A stretch of DNA of 64,000 nucleotides from Prochlorococcus sp. AG-347-K17 (GTDB taxonomy: Bacteria; Cyanobacteriota; Cyanobacteriia; PCC-6307; Cyanobiaceae), in assembly GCA_003281385.1 (NCBI GenBank), contig QCCE01000004.1:1-64000 (forward strand). The letters run 5' to 3'. Under the pieces are notes generated by a model. It was not told the origin of the DNA. It saw only the letters and a program-made list of their open reading frames with translations, and did no database searches. The position numbers and the translations under genes are program-made. Shown in pieces: positions 1-6,698 of the stretch (position 1 is its first letter; every line of letters begins with the position of its first letter).

Positions 1-24
1 CGTTTATTGTTAAAAGAAAAAAAA

Positions 25-195
25 ATGAAAAAAGACTCCAAGAAAGAATACCTTAATAGAGATGAAGTTAATGAAATGATTGAATCAGCTTTAAGGAGAC
101 ATAATAGAAGATCTACAATAATATCTAGCGTACTTGGCTGGATCCTAATAGGAGGCTATTCGTTTGGACTTTTTCAAGCAGTTCAAAATGTCTAA
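25..195 (+). CDS. Small membrane-anchored protein, unknown function
   Basis: Encodes 56 residues from the ATG at 25; an in-frame TTG at 7 would add six lysine-rich residues but is less likely. The N-terminal half is charged (KKDSKKEYLNRDEV, then RRHNRRS) and the C-terminal half is one hydrophobic segment (about residues 33-52, with a GWILIGGYSFGLF core), so it is probably a single-pass membrane protein with its charged end in the cytoplasm. I recognise no family. It lies close to the window edge, so its upstream neighbour is unknown. Confidence 0.55.
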   Translation: MKKDSKKEYLNRDEVNEMIESALRRHNRRSTIISSVLGWILIGGYSFGLFQAVQNV

Positions 196-258
196 TTAAT
201 CTTTTCTTTAAAGTAGAACTTGATAGATGATAAATTAATATAAGATTAAGTATTTATT

Positions 259-480
259 ATGAGGGAATATATTCAGGCAAACCTTACAGTAATAAGAAAA
301 TATTTAAAAAAACGGAAACAATATTCATCAAAATTAAATAGTGCTTCTATAATGGAAGAATTCAAAGAATGGAGCAAAGATCCATTACCTGAAACAGAAT
401 CAATTTGGACTTTACCTGACTTAACGAGAAATGAAAGACTTAAAAATTTTTGTCGTTCAATTAAGAAGGAAATAAGATAA
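259..480 (+). CDS. Small soluble protein, unknown function
   Basis: A 73-residue basic, probably cytoplasmic protein with no signal peptide or membrane segment. It has a lysine-rich stretch near residues 14-22 (RKYLKKRKQ) and a tryptophan/proline-rich middle (WSKDPLPETESIWTLPDL). It follows the previous small gene on the same strand after about 60 bases. No family was recognised; it looks like one of the small conserved genes typical of picocyanobacteria, but that is an inference. Confidence 0.5.
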   Translation: MREYIQANLTVIRKYLKKRKQYSSKLNSASIMEEFKEWSKDPLPETESIWTLPDLTRNERLKNFCRSIKKEIR

Positions 481-484
481 GTTT

Positions 485-643
485 TTAACTACCTAATTCT
501 ATATGATTTACCTTTAAGTAAAAATAACCCGCAAATCCGACTATATTCAAAATTACAACGAAAATCCAAGCTCCAATTGGCTGATTAGAATCAATTTTTT
601 TTATCTTAACTTTTTCCTTTAGTCTTTCAATATATTTAGCCAT
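485..643 (-). CDS. 52-residue single-pass membrane protein, unknown
   Basis: A short ORF read from the ATG at 643 to a TAA at 485-487. The peptide starts MAKYIERLKEKVKIKK, an amphipathic basic helix, and continues with one membrane segment at about residues 24-42 (GAWIFVVILNIVGFAGYF) and a short polar tail. The layout resembles small photosynthetic-membrane or NDH accessory peptides, but no specific family is recognised. It converges on the gene ending at 480, with only 4 bases between the stops. Confidence 0.55.
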   Translation of the reverse strand: MAKYIERLKEKVKIKKIDSNQPIGAWIFVVILNIVGFAGYFYLKVNHIELGS

Positions 644-949
644 AATTAAAAAACATTAAAAAGAATATCTTCTAAATTATAGAGAGTTAAATTTTAAGGA
701 ATCTTAAATAAAAAAAAATTTCTTTTAATTCGAATTTTTATTGTCAAGCCTGTTAATGGGATATTTAATTAACTCCTTTTTGAGATTTTTTAAAAGTTTA
801 TTGTGATTCAAAATTGTAAATTTCCTAGTAAAGGAATAGTGCCATTTCATTGAATTAAAAAAAAACTTGCTAATTCATTATTAATAAAATTATAATACTA
901 ATTACGGTCAATCAGACCATACATAATTTAAATAAGGACAAATTTATTC
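644..949. other. Intergenic region upstream of the peroxiredoxin gene
   Basis: About 306 bases of very AT-rich DNA with no convincing ORF. It should hold the minus-strand promoter of the 52-residue gene on the left. On the right it contains the peroxiredoxin promoter and a short 5' leader with a small inverted repeat, GGTC-AATCA-GACC at 906-918, which could form a weak hairpin or be a protein site. Confidence 0.5.
867..896 (+). promoter_or_regulatory. Predicted sigma-70-type promoter of the peroxiredoxin gene
   Basis: TTGCTA at 867-872 and a perfect TATAAT at 891-896 are separated by 18 bases, close to the ideal spacing. Transcription would start near 903, leaving a leader of about 45 bases before the ATG at 950. 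Seen in sequence only; no transcript data. Confidence 0.6.
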
Positions 950-1534
950 ATGAGCTTAAGAGTTGGCCAAGAAGCACCAGATTTTAGTGCTACAGCAGTA
1001 TATGATCAAGAGTTTAAGGAGATTACACTTTCAGGTCTTAGAGGTAAATGGGTTGTTCTATTCTTTTACCCACTAGATTTTACATTTGTATGTCCAACTG
1101 AAATTACTGCATTTAGTGATAGATACCAAGATTTCTCGGCACTTAATACGGAAATACTTGGGGTATCAGTTGATAGCAAACACTGTCATTTGGCTTGGAT
1201 ACAAACCCCAAGAAATGAAGGCGGTATAGGTGATATTAACTATCCGTTAGTTTCTGACTTAAAAAGAGAAATTTGCCAGGCGTACAATGTTCTAAATGAT
1301 GATGGGGAAGCTGATAGAGGTTTATTTCTTATCAATCCCGAAGGAGTAGTTATGCATACGACTGTTAACAAGGCTCCTGTAGGAAGAAATGTTGATGAAA
1401 CGCTAAGGATTCTTCAAGGTTATCAATACGTTGCGGCAAACCCCGATGAAGTATGTCCAGCTAACTGGACCCCCGGGGAGAAAACAATGTTAGAGGACCC
1501 CAAAGGTAGTAAGGAATATTTTTCTGCGCTTTAG
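950..1534 (+). CDS. Typical 2-Cys peroxiredoxin (AhpC/TSA family)
   Basis: A 194-residue thiol peroxidase that reduces hydrogen peroxide and alkyl hydroperoxides, normally with thioredoxin as electron donor in cyanobacteria. The peroxidatic cysteine is C48 in [13 protein letters not shown], and the resolving cysteine is C169 in EVCPANW. Both features linked to over-oxidation sensitivity are present: GGIG at 91-94 and the C-terminal YF at 190-191. Full length for the typical dimeric 2-Cys class. It has its own promoter (867-896). It probably protects against peroxide made by photosynthesis. The family call is secure; whether to name it ahpC, prx or tpx is a naming choice. Confidence 0.95.
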   Translation: MSLRVGQEAPDFSATAVYDQEFKEITLSGLRGKWVVLFFYPLDFTFVCPTEITAFSDRYQDFSALNTEILGVSVDSKHCHLAWIQTPRNEGGIGDINYPLVSDLKREICQAYNVLNDDGEADRGLFLINPEGVVMHTTVNKAPVGRNVDETLRILQGYQYVAANPDEVCPANWTPGEKTMLEDPKGSKEYFSAL

Positions 1535-1549
1535 AAGAATTAGAAACAT

Positions 1550-2302
1550 TTAAGTAAGTAATGAGTAGTAAATAACTATAAAAAAATAAAAAATAGATAT
1601 ATTCAAAAAGGGGATAAAATCTCTTTTTTGAGGTTTGGGCACGAGCCAATCGCTCAAATTAGTTGTATATGATAAAAAAGACCACGTATAAAAAGAAATT
1701 TCTATCGCGACTAGGATAAAAAGATTAATTAAACTTAAGTCATTTAAACCAAAATATCTATAAATATGAAATTGATCATCAACACTAATATTATTAATTT
1801 GAAGATGCCAAAGATACAGAGAAATCAAAATAAAATTTACCAATATTATTTTTTTTAAAAGAAACTTAGATTTCTTAAAAATTAATAGGATAGAAATTAA
1901 AAATATAAAAAAAATTAACTGTGGAATATCCGTTTTTGGTACATTAATTCCTTCAAAAAATAAATTTATTATAAGATCAAAATTTATATATATATAATCA
2001 GCTATTAAGTAAGAGAGAAATATTAAATTTATTGCTACCAAGAATAATAATTTTTTTCCCTTAATTATTTTTTTACTTTGAATTTTATCCTTTGTAAAAC
2101 TATAGTATGTATAGTTTTTTAACGAGTTTATATACACCAAAATTGGACATATTGCTCCGCTCAAATAGTAAAGGATTGAATAAAAGGAAGAATCATTAAT
2201 ATTGAGTGAATACAAATTTAACCATTGTTTTTGTACAAATGGAAGAATAAGTAAGAATGAAAGTGTAACTAATAACCTCGTTGTATTGTTTTTAATTATC
2301 AA
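1550..2302 (-). CDS. Polytopic membrane protein, unknown function
   Basis: A 250-residue, very hydrophobic protein with about seven probable membrane segments and phenylalanine, isoleucine and leucine runs. The start is uncertain: the TTG at 2302 is used here because no ATG lies near the N-terminus. It is on the same strand as the FtsH-like gene, only 28 bases downstream of that gene's stop, so the two may be co-transcribed. No conserved catalytic motif was seen. It converges with the peroxiredoxin gene. Confidence 0.6.
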   Translation of the reverse strand: MIIKNNTTRLLVTLSFLLILPFVQKQWLNLYSLNINDSSFYSILYYLSGAICPILVYINSLKNYTYYSFTKDKIQSKKIIKGKKLLFLVAINLIFLSYLIADYIYINFDLIINLFFEGINVPKTDIPQLIFFIFLISILLIFKKSKFLLKKIILVNFILISLYLWHLQINNISVDDQFHIYRYFGLNDLSLINLFILVAIEISFYTWSFLSYTTNLSDWLVPKPQKRDFIPFLNISIFYFFIVIYYSLLT

Positions 2303-2330
2303 GAAAAATTTTTAATTTAAATCAATTAAA

Positions 2331-4085
2331 TCAAACTTTCAACAATTTAGAAGTTGTTAATTTAAAAACTTTTTTATCTATAGTTTCTTGATTTAAAAGT
2401 ATATCAACTAATTTATCTAGTAAGACTCTATTTTTTTTCAATATTTTTATTGAATTATTTAATGAAATTTTAGAAATATTTATGATTTCATTATCTATTC
2501 TAGAACTGGTATTTTCTGCTATGAGAGGCTTTCTTCTAAATAATCCATCTCCTAAATACATTTCATTATTATCAGAATCCATTGAAATTGGACCAATAAT
2601 TGAAAATCCATATTTTGTAACCATTTCCCTTACGATATTTGTCGCATAAGAGATATCATTCATGGAGCATTGTGTAATTTCACCTTCACCAAAAACTATC
2701 GTTTCTGCTGCTCTTCCAGCAAGAGCAATTTCAATTTTTGAAAATAATAATTTTTTTGAAATCAATCCACTAGAAATTAAATCTTCGTCAGGGGATATTT
2801 TTGTATATCCTCCTATAGATCCAGATCTAGGTAAAATCGTAATCTTATCAACTGATTCAATTCCATTTCTCACAGCAGATACAATTGCTCTACCTACTTC
2901 GTTATAAGCAATAATTTTTTTCATATTAGAAGAAGTTATTAATGAGCTTCTTAGGCCAATGGTAATTTTATCAAGAGCATTTTCTATATGAAGATCACTG
3001 ATTAATTTAGATTCGTCTCTTGCACAGTGAATAGCACTCTCGTTCATCAAGTTTGCAAGATCTGCTCCCGAAAATCCAACTGTTCTAGAAGCCCAATATC
3101 CTAAGTCAACTTCGCTTGAAAGTGGTTTAGAAAGTGAGTGAACTGAAAGAATTTTTTTCCTTCCATCTAAATCTGGAAGCATTACTTCAATTTTTCTATC
3201 AAATCTACCTGGTCTTAATAATGCTGCGTCTAAAATATCTGGTCTATTTGTTGCTGCTAAAACAATAATCCCAGAATTATCAGCAAACCCATCTAATTCA
3301 GTTAGAAGCTGATTAAGGGTTTGTTCTCTTTCATCATTTCCACCTCCGATCCCAGACCCTCTTTGCCTACCAATGGAATCAATTTCATCAATGAAAATTA
3401 TACAAGGAGATTTTTCCTTAGCCTTAGAGAACAAATCCCGAACACGGCTTGCTCCAACACCAACAAAAAGTTCTACAAACTCTGATGCCGATATTGAGAG
3501 AAAAGGCACTCCTGATTCACCAGCAATTGCTTTAGCTAATAACGTTTTACCTGTTCCTGGTGGGCCAATTAAAAGTACTCCCTTAGGAACTTTTGCTCCA
3601 AGATTTTCAAATTTCTTTGGTTCTTTTAAAAATGTTATTACCTCTTTTAATTCTTCAGCGGCTTCAGGGACTCCAGCTACATCATCGAATCTCGTTTCTA
3701 CATCATCAATAGTTACAAATTTAGCTTGATTTTTTGTAAAACCAAAGGCTCTGGAAGCCAATTTTGATGTACTCCTTAAGATTAAAACTATAGCTAATAT
3801 GAAAATAAGGAATAAGCTTATTGAAGCGAATGAATTGGCAGCTGAGGCTTCTTTTCTACTATTGTTAATAGTGAGATTTACCTTATTTTCAGTAGCCTTT
3901 TCAAGGATTAATTGATCGTTGTAAAGGATAGGTATTTTAAATTTATCGCCATTTTTATACAGAACATCAATTTCTCTCTGCCTTGGATAGAAAAATATTG
4001 ATTCTATTTTCCCTGACTCTATATCTTCTAGAAGATCCGAATAACTTGATTTAGAATCTGAATATGAGAAATTTGATCTAAACAC
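2331..4085 (-). CDS. FtsH-like AAA+ protein with degenerate protease site
   Basis: A 584-residue member of the FtsH family (membrane AAA+ ATPase plus zinc protease). The ATPase is intact: Walker A GPPGTGKT at 174-181, Walker B IIFIDE at 229-234, and the second region of homology with ATNRPDILDAALLRPGR near 278-294. The zinc site is not: where active FtsH has HEAGH, this protein has N395-E-V-G-R399, so both histidine ligands are lost, although the distal aspartate motif (MNDIS) remains. It also lacks the usual first N-terminal membrane helix; only one segment (about 85-104) is visible. The GTG start at 4085 is fixed by a TAA three codons upstream. It is probably a non-proteolytic paralogue, like plant FtsHi proteins, perhaps working in mixed FtsH rings. 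Confidence 0.88.
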   Translation of the reverse strand: MFRSNFSYSDSKSSYSDLLEDIESGKIESIFFYPRQREIDVLYKNGDKFKIPILYNDQLILEKATENKVNLTINNSRKEASAANSFASISLFLIFILAIVLILRSTSKLASRAFGFTKNQAKFVTIDDVETRFDDVAGVPEAAEELKEVITFLKEPKKFENLGAKVPKGVLLIGPPGTGKTLLAKAIAGESGVPFLSISASEFVELFVGVGASRVRDLFSKAKEKSPCIIFIDEIDSIGRQRGSGIGGGNDEREQTLNQLLTELDGFADNSGIIVLAATNRPDILDAALLRPGRFDRKIEVMLPDLDGRKKILSVHSLSKPLSSEVDLGYWASRTVGFSGADLANLMNESAIHCARDESKLISDLHIENALDKITIGLRSSLITSSNMKKIIAYNEVGRAIVSAVRNGIESVDKITILPRSGSIGGYTKISPDEDLISSGLISKKLLFSKIEIALAGRAAETIVFGEGEITQCSMNDISYATNIVREMVTKYGFSIIGPISMDSDNNEMYLGDGLFRRKPLIAENTSSRIDNEIINISKISLNNSIKILKKNRVLLDKLVDILLNQETIDKKVFKLTTSKLLKV

Positions 4086-4216
4086 TAATCTTTATAAGTG
4101 ATTAATAAAGCATATATGCTTATTTAGAAAATTGACGTATATAAACAAAATATACTCAAAAGTTTTGGAGATAACCAGTTAAAGGTTATATTATTATATG
4201 GAAATAAAGAAAAAGA

Positions 4217-4390
4217 ATGGCTGTACCAAAGAAGAAAAAATCAAAGAGCAAAAGGAACCAAAGGCATGCTGTCTGGAAAGGGAAAGCAGCAATAGCAGCT
4301 CAAAAAGCTATATCTTTAGGTAAATCAGTTTTAACTGGGAAAGCTCAAGGATTTGTTTATCCTATAGAAGAAGAAGAAGAAGAAGAGTAG
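4217..4390 (+). CDS. rpmF: 50S ribosomal protein L32
   Basis: A 57-residue large-subunit ribosomal protein. The N-terminus [18 protein letters not shown] and the following [12 protein letters not shown] are typical of bacterial L32. There is no CxxC zinc ribbon, so it is the cysteine-free form. The C-terminus is odd: it ends in seven glutamates encoded by a GAA repeat, an acidic tail that is not part of the usual L32 core. It is divergent from the FtsH-like gene and was too short for a long-ORF scan. The start ATG at 4217 is unambiguous. Confidence 0.95.
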   Translation: MAVPKKKKSKSKRNQRHAVWKGKAAIAAQKAISLGKSVLTGKAQGFVYPIEEEEEEE

Positions 4391-4393
4391 CTT

Positions 4394-4720
4394 TTAAGAT
4401 CCTAATTTAAATGCTTCAAGTATAACGGCATAAATTGCACCAATTCTTAATTTATCAACTACGGTCCATAGATAATAAAACTTTGAACTTGCGGCAGGTT
4501 TAATTCTTATAATGATTTCAATAAAAACAATAATTATTGGGACCATAATCAACTCATTTTTACCTTCAGATATAAATTTAGTAAGAAAATTTGCAAACAA
4601 AAAATAACCTGTCAAAACAGATATTAGACTAATAGATTTTGATCTCCAAGTATCACTTAGAAAACCAAAAAATAAATTATTTAACTGGTAGGTAATTTTT
4701 GAAAAATTAGTTTTTTGCAT
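4394..4720 (-). CDS. ycf20: Ycf20-family (DUF565) membrane protein
   Basis: A 108-residue protein with an N-terminal MQKTNFSKITYQLNNLFFGFL segment, a WRSKSISLISVLTGYFLF membrane helix, and a second hydrophobic stretch MVPIIIVFIEIIIRI. This order matches Ycf20/DUF565, a family of cyanobacteria and chloroplasts linked in algae and plants to photoprotection. Its ATG at 4720 overlaps the end of the upstream HAD phosphatase gene by 14 bases, so the two are probably translationally coupled. Confidence 0.75.
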   Translation of the reverse strand: MQKTNFSKITYQLNNLFFGFLSDTWRSKSISLISVLTGYFLFANFLTKFISEGKNELIMVPIIIVFIEIIIRIKPAASSKFYYLWTVVDKLRIGAIYAVILEAFKLGS

Positions 4721-5468
4721 TACTAAAAGACGCTAAATAATCACTTAGAAAGTTATAGTCGACATATGATTTTTTTAGTTTAGGTCCTTTAATTACATTT
4801 GCCACATTATTCTCATCACCAAGACTGTCTAAAATACAATCTAATTTAATATTTTCCTCAAGAACAATTGGGATATTTGAAGGCACAAATATTGTAGGCA
4901 AGTTTGCTGCCAAGGAAGATTTCAATCCTGGGTTGGAGTCTTCAAAAACAATCGAGTTGTTTTTGTTTATACCACTTAATTGGATTGCCTTAAAATATGG
5001 TAATGGATTTGGTTTTTTTAATTCAACGTCTTCACTTGAAATAATGAACTCAAAAGGGTTGAAGCCATTAAAAAGATATTCAACAAGTAGATTGACTTGA
5101 CTTCTTGAACTTGAAGTAACAATAAATTGTCTTACTTTTTTTCTATGTAATTCATCTATTAATCTTAAAACACCAGTTTTTAAACTAACGACATTTTGTT
5201 TTATAATTTCTAAATAATGAAACTGCTTAGTTTCATGAATTTTGAGAATTAAATCTTCTGAGAAATCTTCATTATTCGCTTTAGCGTAATAAGCAATTCT
5301 ATTTTTGCCCCCATTTATCTTCAAAAGTTTTATATATTTATTAGTATCCCAATTCCAATTAATACCAAGGTCTTTGAAAGCATTATTAAAAGCAGGTAAA
5401 TGAGCCTCTATTTCAGTATTTGCGATGGTACCATCTAAATCCCAATAAACACCTTCCAGATAAGTCAC
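4707..5468 (-). CDS. HAD-superfamily phosphatase (CbbY/phosphoglycolate phosphatase-like)
   Basis: About 253 residues. HAD motif I is DLDGT with nucleophile and acid/base aspartates near residues 10 and 12; motif II is the serine of FIVTSSSRSQ; motif III the lysine in ELKKPNPLPYF; motif IV the acidic VFEDSNPG. These fit beta-phosphoglucomutase/CbbY-type sugar-phosphate phosphatases. The substrate cannot be told from sequence. Start choice: TTG at 5471 is directly followed by GTG at 5468; I prefer GTG. It overlaps ycf20 downstream. Confidence 0.82.
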   Translation of the reverse strand: MTYLEGVYWDLDGTIANTEIEAHLPAFNNAFKDLGINWNWDTNKYIKLLKINGGKNRIAYYAKANNEDFSEDLILKIHETKQFHYLEIIKQNVVSLKTGVLRLIDELHRKKVRQFIVTSSSRSQVNLLVEYLFNGFNPFEFIISSEDVELKKPNPLPYFKAIQLSGINKNNSIVFEDSNPGLKSSLAANLPTIFVPSNIPIVLEENIKLDCILDSLGDENNVANVIKGPKLKKSYVDYNFLSDYLASFSNAKN

Positions 5469-5483
5469 CAAAAAGAATTTCTT

Positions 5484-5561
5484 TTATCTACGGTAGAATA
5501 CAAGAGCAATTATTGCTGGTCCTGCTAACGCAACTACAGCCAAAGGAATAAGTGTTGCCAT
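5484..5561 (-). CDS. psb30: Psb30 (Ycf12)-like photosystem II small subunit
   Basis: A 25-residue peptide, MATLIPLAVVALAGPAIIAL followed by VFYRR. It is a single membrane helix with the AGP-(A/V)-II core and terminal arginines seen in Psb30/Ycf12, a peripheral photosystem II subunit. It is shorter than some homologues because it begins right at the helix. The next minus-strand gene (HAD) starts 13 to 16 bases downstream, so co-transcription is possible. Other small photosynthetic peptides of this size cannot be fully excluded. Confidence 0.65.
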   Translation of the reverse strand: MATLIPLAVVALAGPAIIALVFYRR

Positions 5562-5643
5562 GATTAATGAATATGTTTTGTGATACTATTTTTACAAATA
5601 AATGACGAAAGTGTACTGATACGTTACAAGATTGAATTAAATT

Positions 5644-5991
5644 ATGAAATCATGGACATGTATAGAAAATTGCGGGGCTTGTTGTAAATTCGACTTGAAC
5701 GAAAGAAGCGATTTGGCTGACAAACTTAACAAAGAAGATATAGCTTTGATAAATTCGATGACGGCTAAAGATGGTTGGTGTAAAAACCTGGACAGAGAAA
5801 ATAAAAAATGCTTAATTTATGAAACCAGACCACATTTTTGCCGGGTAAGTGAATTTTCTACTGCATTTAAAGGGTATTTGAAATCTGGTGATAAATTTTT
5901 AATAGATTGTTGCAAACAACATATTTCATCAAATTATGGATACCACAGTAAGGAGATGAAAAATTTTAGAATTGCTGTTTCAGGAAAATGA
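5644..5991 (+). CDS. YkgJ-family cysteine-cluster protein
   Basis: A 115-residue protein starting MKSWTCIENCGACCKFDL: cysteines C6, C10, C13 and C14, then further cysteines in WCKNLDRENKKCLIYETRPHFCRV and DCCKQH. This pattern is that of the YkgJ/UPF0153 family, thought to bind zinc or an iron-sulfur cluster; its biochemical role is not settled. Its last bases overlap the start of the next gene by 4 (ATGA), implying translational coupling with the Gdt1-like pair. Confidence 0.85.
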   Translation: MKSWTCIENCGACCKFDLNERSDLADKLNKEDIALINSMTAKDGWCKNLDRENKKCLIYETRPHFCRVSEFSTAFKGYLKSGDKFLIDCCKQHISSNYGYHSKEMKNFRIAVSGK

Positions 5992-6314
5992 ATAGTAAAT
6001 TAGAAAAAAAAGAAAACAATATAGAAAAAAGTTTCTTTTCTATATTTATAACTACTTTTACAACAATTTTTATTGCTGAACTTGGCGATAAAACTCAGAT
6101 AGCGACATTAATGCTTTCTGCTGAATCGGGTAGGCCAATAATTGTTTTTCTTGGAAGTTCTCTAGCATTAATTAGCTCTAGCATAGTAGGAGTACTTATT
6201 GGTAAATGGGTATCAAAAAAAATATCTCCTAGTAAATTTGCTTTATTTACTGGTGCTTTAATGATATTAATAAGTATATTTTTGGCTTATGAAACTTTCA
6301 AAAATTATTTATAA
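5988..6314 (+). CDS. Gdt1/UPF0016 half-transporter, first copy
   Basis: A 108-residue membrane protein with one copy of the family signature ELGDKTQ at residues 31-37 and about three membrane segments. Full Gdt1/TMEM165 proteins carry two such repeats and move manganese or calcium against protons; the cyanobacterial Mnx protein exports Mn2+ from the cytoplasm to the thylakoid lumen. Here the two halves are separate genes, so the working unit is probably a heterodimer with the next gene. The 16-residue charged N-terminus (KKEN) distinguishes this half. Confidence 0.85.
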   Translation: MNSKLEKKENNIEKSFFSIFITTFTTIFIAELGDKTQIATLMLSAESGRPIIVFLGSSLALISSSIVGVLIGKWVSKKISPSKFALFTGALMILISIFLAYETFKNYL

Positions 6315-6626
6315 ATGGTTTTAAGCTTATTACTATCAACATTTCTAACAGTTTTCGTAGCTGAATTAGGTGACAAAACTCAACTAGCTACTTTAACTAT
6401 AAGCGGCACTTCAAATAAACCATTGGCTGTTTTCCTAGGATCTTCTTCAGCACTCGTTTTTGCAAGTTTACTAGGAGCATTAACAGGTGGTTCTATTTCA
6501 AGTTTTTTACCTGAAGTAGTTCTTAAGTCAATAGCTTCCATTACATTTTTTATCATTGGGGTAAGGCTTTTTATCAACTCTTTCACCATCGAAGAAGAAG
6601 AAGAAGAGGAGAAAGAAAATAATTAG
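6315..6626 (+). CDS. Gdt1/UPF0016 half-transporter, second copy
   Basis: A 103-residue protein that begins directly after the stop of its partner, with no intergenic base. It has the second signature ELGDKTQ at 17-23, followed by ATLTISGTSNKP, and again about three membrane helices. It ends in an acidic tail of glutamates encoded by a GAA repeat. Together with the preceding gene it rebuilds the two-repeat transporter fold; the likely cargo is Mn2+ (inferred from the family). Confidence 0.85.
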   Translation: MVLSLLLSTFLTVFVAELGDKTQLATLTISGTSNKPLAVFLGSSSALVFASLLGALTGGSISSFLPEVVLKSIASITFFIIGVRLFINSFTIEEEEEEEKENN

Positions 6627-6698
6627 TTTTAAGCTTGGATAATAAGGTGTAATAATGAAGTGTATACTCCTAAACTAATTTATAATTAAATTTAGATT

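Noticed and set aside
1461..1649. Minus-strand ORF of 62 residues
   Set aside because: It lies across the end of the peroxiredoxin gene and the end of the membrane protein gene and has no family features.
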